Assembly: GCA_014607495.2 (NCBI GenBank)
Contig: CP053167.1
Coordinates: 7,440,001-7,504,000, forward strand
Length of the DNA: 64,000 nt
Source: Carposina sasakii
Taxonomy: Eukaryota; Arthropoda; Insecta; Lepidoptera; Carposinidae
Direction: 5' to 3'
Under the pieces are notes generated by a model that worked only from the letters and a program-made list of their open reading frames with translations, was not told where the DNA came from and did no database searches. This document shows positions 1 through 10,828 of the stretch, piece after piece (position 1 is the stretch's first letter; the number at the start of each line of letters is the position of its first letter). Position numbers and translations under genes: made by a program.

Positions 1-1358
1 TTCTATTTTGTTCTACTTTACATTTTCTTTCTACTACGAATTCTAGGAATATTTGTATATTATTTTTTAGGTGTGGTACAGACCCGCGACGGAATAGAAC
101 CTATGACGGTATAGGTAGCTTACCAACGTTTGTTTGTAGAAATATAGCATATTACTAGTAATCTTTTATTTGCGTGATCATAAATTATAGCTTATATGTT
201 ACTCTTATGTATAAGCTACACAACTACCAATTTACATCAAAATGATTGTTAGAGTTTAGTGAGTTTTGCGTGAAAAAGCAGCAAAGTTTCACGCAAAACT
301 TTTCTGTGTAGTATTAGTGGCATAGGAACATTTGAAGGTGATGTGCGAAAAGTGTAATAATAATAAAATTATTAATTAAAAGGAGGCAAATATTAGCAAT
401 TTCGTATCTAGTAAAAGTAATGCAGTACAATTATAGCTGAATTGCTTCACTAATTCTTGGTTCACGGATAATAAAGCCTTTATAATTTATATGTAGGTAT
501 TTAAAAATAAATTATGATATTTTTTGCATAATCTTGTAATCGTTTTTCGGATTGCAACAATTTTACTGTTGATTTAACTATTGATTAATTTTCACAGCTC
601 CTTATTATATTTGCTTCATGATGTAAAAAAAATTAGGTTAAGGACTGTATACAATAACACAAAATAATCGAAGGTTAGAAATAAAATAAATCGCATGTAC
701 TAATTCTACTTTATAAACAGCCCAAGTACTCTATGATGGCTTGCGGAGTAATAATGAAATTATATGAAAAAGTTTATAAAATCCATAGAAGCTGGCGTCA
801 AATACGATCACCATTAGGCACCACTTTGTAAGATAATAATAATAATATAATATAATAATTAAAAGGACCTCTACATCTTGGCCACGGCCCGATGCGCGCC
901 TCTCAAAGGACCGGGACTCTGTAGTCCCGAGAATTTAAACAGAGATATAATAATAAATTTATTCTTATTTGACATGGTATGTACAGACAGACAGTAGTTA
1001 TACAAAAATATATAAAGTATAATGTGTAAGTTTTTTGTACGTTTGGCAGGATAAACCTTGTTTTAAATATGAGAGTTTTAGATTCTCCTAAAATTTGCTT
1101 TCGAGACTCTTCAATGTGAACCAGTAGAGTACAGTAATCTTACTGTAAACAAAGTACTGTAGTTAAAGTAAGTACCTACTTACTTTGTATAAAAATCTAA
1201 TAATCATTTCGAAGATTACTTTCATTAAACTTATATGGCATAAAATACCCTATACTACAATAAGTGCAAATTGTGCTTACTTAGGGTGTCAAACTGCTTT
1301 ATCTATTTTACTTTAACCCTTAAAGTTAAAACTGCATATAAAGCGTTATAAAAATATA
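1..1358. other. AT-rich DNA, no gene recognised
   Basis: No ORF of note. A short GC-richer patch at about 866-940 sits between TAA/ATA-rich runs and may be an old repeat fragment, but I cannot assign it. Confidence 0.5.
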
Positions 1359-1367
1359 TATACCAAT

Positions 1368-1508
1368 GTACCCTAAACCGACGAGCGTGCATGAAGAATA
1401 TCATGGAAGTAAATGAAGCGAAAGAGGTGTGTCAGGATCGTAGCAAATGGAGATCCGTGATCTCTGCCTACCCCTCCGGGAAAGAGGCGTGATTATTATG
1501 TATGTATG
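1368..1508 (+). mobile_element. 5'-truncated LINE 3' end (partner of SINE family B)
   Basis: A 141-bp insertion flanked by the 9-bp duplication TATACCAAT (1359-1367 and 1509-1517), which marks target-primed insertion of a truncated copy. It still encodes the end of a reverse-transcriptase-type ORF: reading to the TGA at about 1490 gives a C-terminus with the motif DRSKWR followed by VISAYPSGKEA. DRxxWR near the C-terminus is common in RTE-like LINE proteins; the clade is inferred. The copy ends in a (TATG)n tail. Its last roughly 45 bp match the 3' end of family B SINEs elsewhere in the window. Confidence 0.8.
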
Positions 1509-1558
1509 TATACCAATATTTCTATAACGAAAAACTCCGTAAGACCTATTTTATAAAT

Positions 1559-1641
1559 ACATACATACATATAATCACGCCTTTATCCCTTACGAGGTAG
1601 GCAGAGCACCAAGGGCCGATAGAACCACATGGTGCCACTTC
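1559..1641 (-). mobile_element. SINE family B, severely 5'-truncated copy
   Basis: Only the 3' third of the family is present, tail first on the plus strand as (CATA)n. Perfect 8-bp flanking duplications TTATAAAT lie at 1551-1558 and 1642-1649. It sits tail to tail with the LINE fragment 50 bp away; the duplications differ, so these are two separate insertions. Confidence 0.85.
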
Positions 1642-1649
1642 TTATAAAT

Positions 1650-2764
1650 CGTAAAGATAAACGAACCACGTGCCGATTCGATCCGATGACGTAACACCAG
1701 CGTAACCGCTTACATAATCTGTGGTCATACCGGAGAAAATAACCTGACATTGGCACTACTTAGTGAAAGTATGGCCTAATTGCCGCCGCCGCAAGCGAGA
1801 CAAAACTTTACCGCACATACATAGAGTCCAACTTCGATCGGAAAGAAAGTTGTATCGGCCTGTGGTCAATTCTTTTTTCAAATGGCTTTTTAGTGATGTC
1901 ACGTTCGTTGAATATCGATAAAAAGCAAGAGTCGATCTTGACGTAATATGTCTAGACCGAGTCTTAATAGGTGAGAGGCATTATGATGTGAAGAGATAAT
2001 TATTTAATGCATACATGCGTCATTCTATAATGGAAAGTTTGGTGGATGCATCTTTATTATTTAGAGGAATGTTAGATGCTATGTAAAATTACTTAGGTGC
2101 TTTCTCAAAATTCCCGTAGGTACATATAAAAATACTCATAAGTAGAAAGAAGATATAATAATTGGAAGATTTACTTACATGCTATATTAACAAGTACATG
2201 TAAATATCTCATCTAACATGAGGGATAAAACAAACATTTTTTTAACTGTATTTTATTTTAAACTTTTTTATCGACAACTTAGTACACCTTAGGTACAATT
2301 GACAATTTGTTTTGCAAATTTGTATTTTTCTAGCCTGTATAATAAACATTGCTCTCAATAATGCCGAGTCGCGTTTTTTCGCTAGCATTTTTTTGTTTTC
2401 GGCCATTGTTCCGCGATTCGAACATTCGAATAATAAATTCAAATTGCTGGCTGTTCACCGCTGACGTGAAGTCGGACAAGCGTTGATTGGCTTAATCATT
2501 CCGATTCCAAATTGAAACTTAATTGAATTTGGAACCCGCTTATTACGCGGCTTAGCGGATGATATCTATCTCGTGGGTTTGATAAATAAAGATATTATAT
2601 TGGGTTTATGTATGTAACTTATAATTATATTTATTAAATAAAGAAATGTTAATTTTAAAAATTATCATAGGCCCGCTAGACTGTGCTAATACAGTCGAAA
2701 TAGGTGTTGCACTATTTTTGTGACATTTCTTTTTGTTTTGTCTTTTTTACATCGATTTAGAATA
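1650..2764. other. AT-rich DNA, no gene recognised
   Basis: A 66-codon open frame on the minus strand (2242-2442) is lysine- and arginine-rich, has no recognisable domain, and is short enough to be chance. Nothing else stands out. Confidence 0.4.
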
Positions 2765-2772
2765 CCCAAGAT

Positions 2773-3471
2773 CTTAGATGAAAACAAAATAGAAGATAGG
2801 TGACTCGTCTCCAGCGCGTGGACCGCTTAAATTAGGCCAACGTCGCCTGATTTTACTCATTTTCAGTTGAGAATAGCAATAGCGCGCTCGTGTGACGGAA
2901 GAAATTCTTTTTTTTTTTTTTTTAAGCGGGGTAAAAGTTATCAAAATGCCTTAATGTGCTTTTGTGCGTTGTACTAATCACTCAAAAAAAAAACAAATCA
3001 CATGGAATCACTTTTATAATATTTTAAAAATTTAATACACGAAAACTTTAAATTCTTAGGTTAATAATTGTAAATTCACTTATTGTTTTGATCGCCATTT
3101 TGCAGAGCGAGATAAAAATATATGATACATCTATGTGCGACAAGTTAAACAAGCAAACACGTGCCGTGCGTGTGCGAATGCGCCCGCTGTGTTTCGTTTT
3201 TGCAGTAGCTTCTTACCATAGTTATTGTCTGGGACACAAGCTGACACGAGTCAACCCGAAATTATTCCGATGATGGTCTATTGAAACGCGCTTGTCTCGC
3301 TCGCGCTACTGTCGAAATAAATAGGTTAGTCTCTATTGCTCAGTAGTGTACAACGTTAAATACAATTACAGCTGTGTGTGTGTTCGTGCGTGTAGTTGTG
3401 TAGCATGCCTAATTTCTTGTTGACGATTTTAAGGATGTGCCCTATCTTCCGCTATTTTGTTTTCATCTAAG
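2773..3471 (+). mobile_element. P-element-like DNA transposon relic, 699 bp
   Basis: Both ends carry the inverted repeat CTTAGATGAAAACAAAATAG (20 bp perfect, continuing imperfectly). The element is bounded by the 8-bp duplication CCCAAGAT at 2765-2772 and 3472-3479. An 8-bp duplication fits the P and hAT superfamilies. The inverted repeat lacks a hAT-like CAG start, and an internal THAP-like coding remnant (2946-3035) favours P, whose transposases carry an N-terminal THAP domain. The target sequence occurs uninterrupted, in inverse orientation, at 7131-7156, so the insertion junctions can be checked inside the window. At 699 bp it is far too short to be autonomous; the centre is probably deleted. 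Confidence 0.65.
2946..3035 (+). pseudogene. Broken THAP-like N-terminus inside the P-like relic
   Basis: From the ATG at 2946, 29 codons read with one in-frame stop at codon 3. The pattern is Met-Pro-stop-Cys, then Cys five residues later in CAFVRCTNHS, a lysine run, then ITWNHF. The start Met-Pro-x-Cys, the second Cys four to five residues on, and a downstream His followed by Phe are the opening features of a C2CH THAP zinc finger. The rest of the domain (AVPTM motif, final Cys-x2-His) is not seen. The poly-A run coding for lysines has probably slipped. Recognition rests on a short stretch and could be coincidence. Confidence 0.4.
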
Positions 3472-3479
3472 CCCAAGAT

Positions 3480-4066
3480 ACACTGTCACCTACAAATTCA
3501 AGTTGAAAAAGTGTCTCATCGCTAAGTTACAAGTGTGTGCGTGTACTCCAGCAAATAGTAAACACATAATGTTCTTAGGAACATTTGAATTTTCGTTACT
3601 TTCATCCTTATGGCAGATAAATAAGGTGTTATTTCAAGTGCGAGTGATTGGCGGTTATGACATTACAAAATTAGATCATCGCGCAAGTCATAAAATTTTA
3701 TTGCCTTCGGCCGTTGGCCAGAATATTTTAAATGATACTATACCTTAAATCAATGCGCATTAAGTCGAATTCAGTTTACGCAGCGTGATTATTGTAGTAA
3801 ATGTTTGCTTTTGGAACAGAGGAATCATGGAGTGGAATCTTGAAAATATAAAATTAATAAAACTATTTTGTTTTTTTTTTTTTGTTTATTTAATTTAATC
3901 ATGTGTGCATATATTATTTATAACAGATAAAATAAATAAAATTGCAGTGTCGGTAATATTAAAATAACCGCTTTTTAGTAAATGCATATGGATGTATACA
4001 CGGTACATATATCAAAATAACATTTGTTAAAACTTTTAAGTAAATAGTGTGTTAATCCAGGGTGTC
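3480..4066. other. No gene recognised
   Basis: A 103-codon open frame (3437-3748, plus) begins inside the terminal repeat of the P-like relic, so its start cannot be native. Its protein has no domain I recognise. An 11-T run lies near 3870. Confidence 0.4.
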
Positions 4067-4187
4067 GGCTAACTCCATACCAAATTTTATTAAAATCGTT
4101 TCAGCCGTTTTTACGTAAATGAGTAACAAACATAATCCATCCATCGATACTCACAAACTTTCGCTTATTATATAATATTAGTAGGAA
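4067..4187 (+). mobile_element. Family L retroelement 3' end
   Basis: Contains the stretch 'aaatcgtttcagccgtttt' and ends in 'ataatattagtaggaat', a 3' end very common in lepidopteran genomes. Other family L pieces occur at 13553, 22498, 22743 and 56265. Confidence 0.6.
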
Positions 4188-5400
4188 TCAATAATTATGT
4201 GTAATTGACATACCGCAGATAAAAAAATAAGCGACTCTATTCATTCCATATTTTACTATGTTACAATTAGTACATACAGTTACGTCAAATGGATAATTAT
4301 AGAAATTAATTCAAAACAATTATGCTTTTACTCAGTTTGAAGTCGTATTTTGCCACAAATTCACAACATTATAAAACTTTTAACTAGTACTTATCGAAAA
4401 TAGGATATGCCATCCTTTTTGAACGTAGTTGGGTGAATTTCAACAACCTCGATTTTTGACTAATTACGCTGGCGAAATTTTATATCCACTTTCTATAACT
4501 TTTTTGTATTCGAAGTAATAGCCAAAAATATATTTTCAGTCATATGGTACACATTTTAAAAATCGTATTATTTCTTGAGATATCTGCATTTAAAAATTTC
4601 AATCGCCACCGATATTATTATCAAATCACCGAAATTGTAAATCTCTCCACTGAAATTGATTACAATCAGCGGAATTATAAATACAGGAGAACATCATATG
4701 AATTACCTATTTATTTATTTTATAAGAACTTGAAAACTTTAGATTTTTCATTTATTAGCTGGTAATAATGTTTATCATCATGATATAGCTTAGAAACTAT
4801 GATAACAAATTTAAGGAACACGTTAACAGTTAGAGAAATATTTTATTACATACTTTAAAATGCTTCCTAGTGAGTTTTTTCTTAGCATAAAACGTAGTGG
4901 CCATGGTATCTCCTTTAAGATCTCGCAGTTCTGACTACACCATTTCAGGTACCTAGCCGTATTTATATATATGTACGTAAAAATCTTCGAAAACCAGAAA
5001 TAAGGATCATTTCTTTTCACATGTGAAAGTGCACCTCGTTAGCTACCTTTATATATAAGGAACACCCCATCCGAAAATTCACGGTGTCGGAGATATGACA
5101 ATGATATGATTTTTTTAAAATCTCCTTTTAGAGGAGTAGAATGGCATATAAGAAATGAATCACATTTTATACTTTGACCTCCCAAAAATCTATCAACATG
5201 GAATGGTAAAGCAAAATTTGTTACAATGTTTTTGCCAATTAAGCCCTACTCTTTCAAAATAATATACTGCATCATGCGTACCCTTTATCAAACTAAATTC
5301 CTTATTTAATAAGCTACTCAAAAAGGTGTAAAGAACTTAGTTCATTTAGGAACGGTTCCCTTCCTATGATCTTATAACGTCTACTTGTCGATATGTGTAC
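4188..5400. other. AT-rich DNA, nothing recognised
   Basis: Short chance ORFs only on both strands. No inverted repeat or shared family detected by eye. Confidence 0.4.
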
Positions 5401-5524
5401 TTATGCTGTCTATCGATTGACCTACAGTGCTCAGACTGCATCAGGAACACCATTAGGTATGCTAATCGCCTACCAAAAAGGAACTGGACAGTAAAAATAC
5501 CGGCCATGTTAGTCGTTTAGACAC

Positions 5525-5650
5525 CGAAAGATAGACGAACAGTGCAATTGGCTGGACGCTACAGAGCGGCTGCCTGGGGTAGGAGTAAAACGAGATGGAG
5601 GTAGCGGTATGACCTCGATCCGAGTTGAACTGCATCATGAAAAGGCCTTT
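5525..5650 (+). pseudogene. Possible reverse-transcriptase ORF C-terminal remnant
   Basis: One frame reads a decayed stretch with GRSKTRWR then, after a stop, DLDPS. The Gly-Arg-x-x-x-Arg-Trp motif near the C-terminus is typical of many non-LTR retrotransposon ORFs (compare GKRSVGRPSARWTDDL in the intact LINE at 28743). Several stops are present. The match is short. Confidence 0.3.
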
Positions 5651-5699
5651 GGATAGTAGTAAGACTCCTATGCTATATATTATAATGTCAGTTCATCAC

Positions 5700-7130
5700 C
5701 TTTGTATTTTTTAAATTTGACTACAAGCTTAGGTTACTTGTTAAAAAAGGTTGTCGCGCCATAGGATAGCACCTTTTAAAATTCTTATTAGTCAGCTGTT
5801 GGTATTGTTCATAATTATACCTTTTGAATTTAGTTTAATGAAGTGTGCGTATTACGTGAAATTATTATTTCGAATGAATAGGAAAGAATCAGGAAAAAAA
5901 AATTATAAACCTTTTGGTAATTGTACTTTAAGAATGCCAAGTTGATGTCTGTTGTTTTGTCTCAAATGATTATTTATTTATCTAGTTGAATTACTGAAAT
6001 ATACACGTATTTTAATTATTTTATGTATTTCCATTGTGATTTTAAAAACATTACAAAATGGGGCATAACCCTGAAGCCGTTATTTTTTTTATGGGTCTTC
6101 CTACCCATGAAGGTAGAAAATGGGCTGTAGTTTTACATCTCAATAGAAAATAATACCAGTTTTCCAGTCATCCTGTATACAAAAAGACAAAATAATCAAT
6201 TACGGTGAATTATTAAATTACGGTGGCCCTCTTTTTTGCCACCGGAGCCACTGGAGTTGCGACACCGTTCTTAGAATTAATTAATAAAGTACAAATTATA
6301 ACGGACACTATTATTTTAAATGTGATAATTCGTTTGCAATTACGTCGATATATCTAATCTTTAATCATCTGTAAAATTTCTTTTTAAACAGCCTTTTAGT
6401 TTTTTAAATACACATGACACCGTTATATGATAAATTTGTATTCCTGCGCCACCGCAGGTTATACTTACGTTTTTGGCGGGAAAACTGTTCAGTGTATCAA
6501 ACATCTTTGTACTTGGTATACGATAGCTTGGAGCAGTGCGGGGAAAGATAGCTTAGCATCTATCTCATTCATTATTGAAATAGTGTAATGTTCACGCCAG
6601 CGTTATTGACTTTTTCCGCGGGACATTTTTAAAAAGCTGTTACAGGTACTACCGGGTTAAGTTAAATTACTGCTCATGGTATAAATAATAGTGTCATTTA
6701 ATGTATTTTTAAAATATGTATGTATTCTGTTAAATTAATTCACCCGAAAATTTAAATATCCAAATTTATTTTTGCAAATGAAGTGGGGACATAGCACCGC
6801 AATTAGATTTAAAGCCTTTGATAATTTTTTTAATGCGTAAACAAATAGATTTCGGTCTTAAGTTTTAAACGTTAGTCTAGATCACTGTCTGAACTTAATG
6901 AAAAAAAATTAATAAATGTGCATTTTGCACTTTCCACTACGATTTTCATCCACGCCGCGCTAAAAACGTACCTGGGAAATTCACACAGTTAGAGTATTAT
7001 TTTTGCACTTTTTTTACGTAGAACTTGGGCATGTTGACTTGATGACGTGGCGCGCGCGACTGCGCGCGCAACTGTGCTTAGAATATATTTAAGCACAGTT
7101 TGAGCAAGAAACATTTTATGCGTTGGTAAG
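5700..7130. other. AT-rich DNA, no gene recognised
   Basis: A CG-alternating patch lies at about 7040-7070, and a short palindrome-like pair around 'aagcacagtt' at 7073-7102. No coding signal. Confidence 0.4.
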
Positions 7131-7156
7131 GTATCTTGGGTATTCTAAATCGATGC
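7131..7156 (-). repeat. Uninterrupted copy of the P-like relic's target site
   Basis: On the minus strand this reads 'catcgatttagaataccc' then 'aagat', identical to the sequence left of the P-like relic at about 2752-2772, and continues without the relic or a second CCCAAGAT. It therefore represents the pre-insertion state of a repeat shared by the two loci. Confidence 0.7.
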
Positions 7157-7534
7157 TTTTTTCTCAACCAGCAAAAACACGTGTAAAACAAAATCTACTT
7201 ACGTAATATACTCAACATTCACAATACAGCTATGTATATACACCATAGATACTAAAAAGGGAGTTTTACCGCATAATAAACGTGTAAAAACAGCCCTAAG
7301 GGCGCATTTAGACAAGGTGTTATAAAGATTTATTGGAGGTTATGTACCAAAGAGTATGTTTGAAGGGCCGAGGAACCCTTTACGTGAAGGGAAAGAGAAA
7401 TATTAAAGTATCCGCCATTTTTAGCAAAAATATAAATGGACGTTAGAGATCCGTAGGACTATGGTGCCAGAAAAATTTTACACAAGCTTAAGTACGTCAC
7501 TTTATGAGCTGATTGAAGTTGGTTTGATTGTTAA

Positions 7535-7772
7535 TCCTGTGCTGATACGTGGTGATCCTGAGCTTCACTAAAATACATCAGCTGCCTCTCCTTCCGTGTA
7601 TGTTGTGACAACTAAGGAACTCGGGCGTTTTGTCAGGCGATACGCAACTTGTTTCTGATCATTTACATCCGTCCTCGATGTACTATGTCCCGACTGTGCG
7701 TGGCTGTGCGATTCCCTTTATGACCCGGCAGTTCTGCTAACACATTTTTTTGGGAACACACCCGTGTCTATG
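7535..7772 (+). mobile_element. Family A repeat, near full length
   Basis: Runs from the family's left end (cctgtgctgat...) through 'aaggaactcgggcg' to its right end (gggaacacacccgtgt). Diverged but collinear with the other copies. Class unknown; no terminal inverted repeats seen. Confidence 0.75.
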
Positions 7773-7860
7773 TCATGTCCAACTTATATCTTAACGGAAC
7801 TGTTATGTATTATGTTGGCTTTCTTATTTAATAAATAAAATAAAAAATAAAATTATATAT
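7773..7860 (+). mobile_element. Family J retroelement 3' tail
   Basis: Contains 'tattatgttggctttctta' followed by an AATAAA-rich tail. The same sequence lies in reverse at 16090-16165, which makes it a dispersed LINE or SINE 3' end. Confidence 0.55.
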
Positions 7861-8243
7861 ACAACGGATTATCTTTAAGTTAATATGTATAATTTTTAAG
7901 GATAGACAATATAATATTTTTACTTTAATTCATCTTGCTAAATATTAGCAATTTATTCACTTTGCATCAAGAGTGAGATATAACAAAAAAACTTATGTAA
8001 ATAACAGCATAATAATAACCTACATTTACATAACATCAAAAAGTTAAGCCGAGCTTAGATTATAATCTGTGCAAAATTCCTAATGTCGGACGGTTAAAAC
8101 TCTAAAAAGTTCTTTGCATAAATTTAATCCAATTACAGCGGTCAAGGTCGGCTCTAAGGTCAAAAAGGATTATGAGCAGAAGGTACAGTTTGGTAGAATA
8201 TCTCATTGGATTATTTTGCATTGTAGATGACTATGATGATTGT

Positions 8244-8396
8244 GGCAAGCGTAGCGTTGGGCGCCCTCCGGCCAGATGGACCGATGACGGCCGGTAGTGA
8301 CTGGGTGGCAAAAACGGGAGATCGACCCATGTGGCGTACACTGGGGGAGACCTACGTCCAGCAGTAGACTGCAATAAGCTGACGACGACGACGACG
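8244..8396 (+). mobile_element. RTE-type LINE 3' end, truncated (partner of SINE family C)
   Basis: Starts in coding sequence reading GKRSVGRPPARWTDDG, matching residues 660-674 of the intact LINE ORF at 28743-30875, then degenerates. The last 60 bp ('gacctacgtccagcagt' onward to a (GAC)n/(GAT)n tail) match the 3' end of family C SINEs. The 11-bp sequence ATGATGATTGT flanks it at 8233-8243 and 8397-8407, though the tail repeat makes the exact duplication ambiguous. Confidence 0.75.
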
Positions 8397-8735
8397 ATGA
8401 TGATTGTATCCGGGAAGATGACACTGAGTAGCACTAACTAAAGTCATACTTACCAATGAATGTTAAGGACTCCGTCCGCATGGACTGTAGAATTTTTGTT
8501 TTTATTCTCCGTCCAAAAAATATTTCTCCGGAATATAAAGCAGTATAGATATCCTTTATTAGACCCAAGACTACCTTTGTACCATTTTATTTAAATAAGA
8601 ACCTACAGTAGTTTTGACGTGAAAAAACAGACAGAGTTACTTTCGCATTTGTGACACTTATAAGTAGGAAAAATTATAATATTATTAGGTACATATATTT
8701 ATTATAAATCTATGTTTAGGTAACGATCATACATA

Positions 8736-8786
8736 ATATGGTATATATGGCATATATGGTATATACATATATGGTATATATACATA
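8736..8786. repeat. TATATGG-type low-complexity repeat
   Basis: About four imperfect copies of a 'tatatggtata' motif directly abutting the left end of the TIR-6 element. Confidence 0.7.
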
Positions 8787-9171
8787 CAGCGTGTTTTTTC
8801 GTTGCCACCCTTAACGAAGGGTACGTACTCTATACATCAAATAAAGTAAGTTTATGCCAAAAAAAATGCTGGGAAACGACGGAGTTTTTTTAAATTTTTT
8901 AAAATTACTTGATCGAGCTAAATTTATAGTGTCCAGTATTTATGCTACTTTTTTCATAGACAGATATTAATTATTTCTCGTGAAAAAATCTTGCTACGCG
9001 CGTCTATGTGCATTTATGCAGAAAAACGCAGTCTATTTACTCAACTTTGGACCCTAATATCTTGGGAGTCAGACACATCCCAGGTATGCTTCCATGGAGA
9101 AAAATGATCGCGATGATGAGGAGATTCCGTAGTTTTCAGAAACGTTTACGACAAAAAAAAAACTCCTCTAT
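8787..9171 (+). mobile_element. TIR-6 DNA element, copy a
   Basis: Begins CAGCGTGTTTTTTCGTTG after a TA. Collinear, in reverse, with the copies at 38617 and 46725. The family's two ends (CAGGGTGATTTTTGGTCG and CAGCGTGTTTTTTCGTTG) are imperfect inverted repeats of each other, and copies sit next to TA, which suggests a Tc1/mariner-like MITE. The right end here is degraded where family A begins. Confidence 0.7.
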
Positions 9172-9174
9172 ACA

Positions 9175-9632
9175 CCGCTGTGTTCCAAAAACAGGGTAGC
9201 TAGAACTGCAGGACTATGAAAACAGGGTAGCTAGAACTGCAGGACTATGAAAACAGGGTAGCTAGAACTGCAGGACTATGAAAACAGGGTAGCTAGAACT
9301 GCAGGACTATGAAAACAGGGTAGCTAGAACTGCAGGACTATGAAAACAGGGTAGCTAGAACTGCAGGACTATGAAAACAGGGTAGCTAGAACTGCAGGAC
9401 TATGAAAACAGGGTAGCTAGAACTGCAGGACTATGAAAACAGGGTAGCTAGAACTGCAGGACTATGAAAACAGTGTAGCTAGAACTGCAGGACTATGAAA
9501 GATATCATATAACCACGTTTAGCATAGCCAGACTAGTTGCAAAAGGTCAGTGACCAGTTGCTGCAGAGAATATCCCTGAGTTCCTTAACCGACTCTTACG
9601 ATGCATGAAAGCTGATGCCGCATCAGCATAGG
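9175..9632 (-). mobile_element. Family A repeat with internal minisatellite
   Basis: Reads as family A from its right end (ctgtgttcc) to its left end (ccgcatcagcatagg). The piece that normally occurs once, 'gggtagccagaactgcagga', is expanded here into ten tandem 31-bp units. Confidence 0.8.
9188..9497. repeat. Minisatellite, 10 x 31 bp
   Basis: Ten head-to-tail units of 31 bp containing 'gggtagctagaactgcagg'. They are essentially identical; the one change I see is G to T in the last unit. Such homogeneity implies recent expansion, or an assembly-sensitive locus. The unit comes from the right end of family A. There are no spacers, so it is not a CRISPR array. Confidence 0.95.
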
Positions 9633-9961
9633 TTATGGCACCATCAGGACTCAAACTTGTACTCCACAGGTGTGAATTGGACATTCTGCACTTATCTACT
9701 TTTGACCAAAGGGCATTTTCCCGAGGGCGCTAACTTAATTAAGGGCGGGGGACCCTTTGCAGGGTGTTTGTAAATTAATCAGGTTAAAAGCATCTGAAGT
9801 GATTTACAGGTTAATATGGTCTCGATGGGTTTTGTATGAAATGCGATTTGGTTTTTTTTCTTGTTAGCTGACCGCTCACTGTTTTGGAGTGAGTACTTAC
9901 TCGTATACTATAAAAACGTTACAAAAGGTATTTTTACATGAAAGTATGTTTGTCATAGTAA
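9633..9961. other. No gene recognised
   Basis: Spacer between two family A copies; nothing identified. Confidence 0.4.
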
Positions 9962-10018
9962 AAAAAATGGGGTAGCCAGAACCGCAGAGATAAGGCAGCT
10001 CCCACAGCCATGTTTACC
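9962..10018 (-). mobile_element. Family A fragment (right end)
   Basis: Contains 'ggggtagccagaaccgcag' followed by 'ctcccacagcca'; the rest of the family is missing. Confidence 0.65.
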
Positions 10019-10737
10019 ATGCACTGAATAATAAAAAACATCTAATTATACTTGAAGTAGGTATATAGCGGATAGCCTATGAATTATTCGGATGTTTAAT
10101 CTATGCCTATAACTGCCTACTTTCATCAAAACCCGTTCCGCAGCTTTAGCATGAAAGAGTACAAACATTATAATAATGTTAGTAGGAAGACGGTTTAATA
10201 ATATTATGTCATAGGTGAGTATCCTCTGCATAGATTTGACTATATTGACCATTATATGTATTTAATTATTTTGAGGTATAGCTAGAATTTCTACTAGGCA
10301 TCTATTATTAAAGTAACATGTCCTGCCTGATTCATCAACGCCGAGGCAAAACTACGAGAAACGTGATATCTGGACCGTGGTTCCCTTTTGTGACCTATAG
10401 GTATAGGGCCACTAAGAAGGGATTTACCGAAATTCCCACGGGTATAAAAAAATTGGTAATTTTAAAGTTTACGTAGAGACAGATGCAGGTCAAACTTTAT
10501 AGCAGATATAGCAACGTGTGATCAAACAATAAATATGTTGCCATCAAACTCACTCAGTGCGACAGAGACGGCAAAATACGAGTATATTATATACGCTAAT
10601 AACTAAGACGAAAACATTTGTTTCTCTCCTTTTTTTCTTAATGTAGTTTTGTAGTTTCTTAGAATTTGTTTAATTGCACATGTTACTCTGTTGTTAACAA
10701 TTTCTCTTTACTTGCTTGGCTTGCTGGAAGTGATCTC
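10019..10737. other. No gene recognised
   Basis: At about 10420-10490, 'gggatttaccgaaattccca' and neighbouring bases resemble 21800-21875, so a decayed dispersed repeat is likely. Otherwise plain AT-rich DNA. Confidence 0.4.
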
Positions 10738-10828
10738 TGGTAGAGATAAGTTCGCCATTGTACATGCATCTCTTCTTTTATGTTGTATGTCATATTTATT
10801 TTTGTGTATGAGCAATAAAGAATAAAGA
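10738..10828 (+). mobile_element. Family K LINE 3' tail, copy 1
   Basis: Shares 'gccattgtacatgcatctct' and a terminal 'gcaataaagaataaag' with 40548-40640. The AATAAA followed by a short repeat tail looks like the polyadenylated 3' end of a non-LTR element. Confidence 0.6.

Noticed and set aside
2242..2442. 66-codon basic ORF on the minus strand
   Set aside because: No motif, no splice or promoter evidence; cannot be separated from chance.
3437..3748. 103-codon open frame
   Set aside because: Starts inside the transposon terminal repeat, has no domain, and AT-rich DNA of this length yields such frames by chance.
9188..9497. Regular array resembling a CRISPR locus
   Set aside because: Units are contiguous and identical with no variable spacers, and derive from family A; this is a eukaryotic minisatellite.
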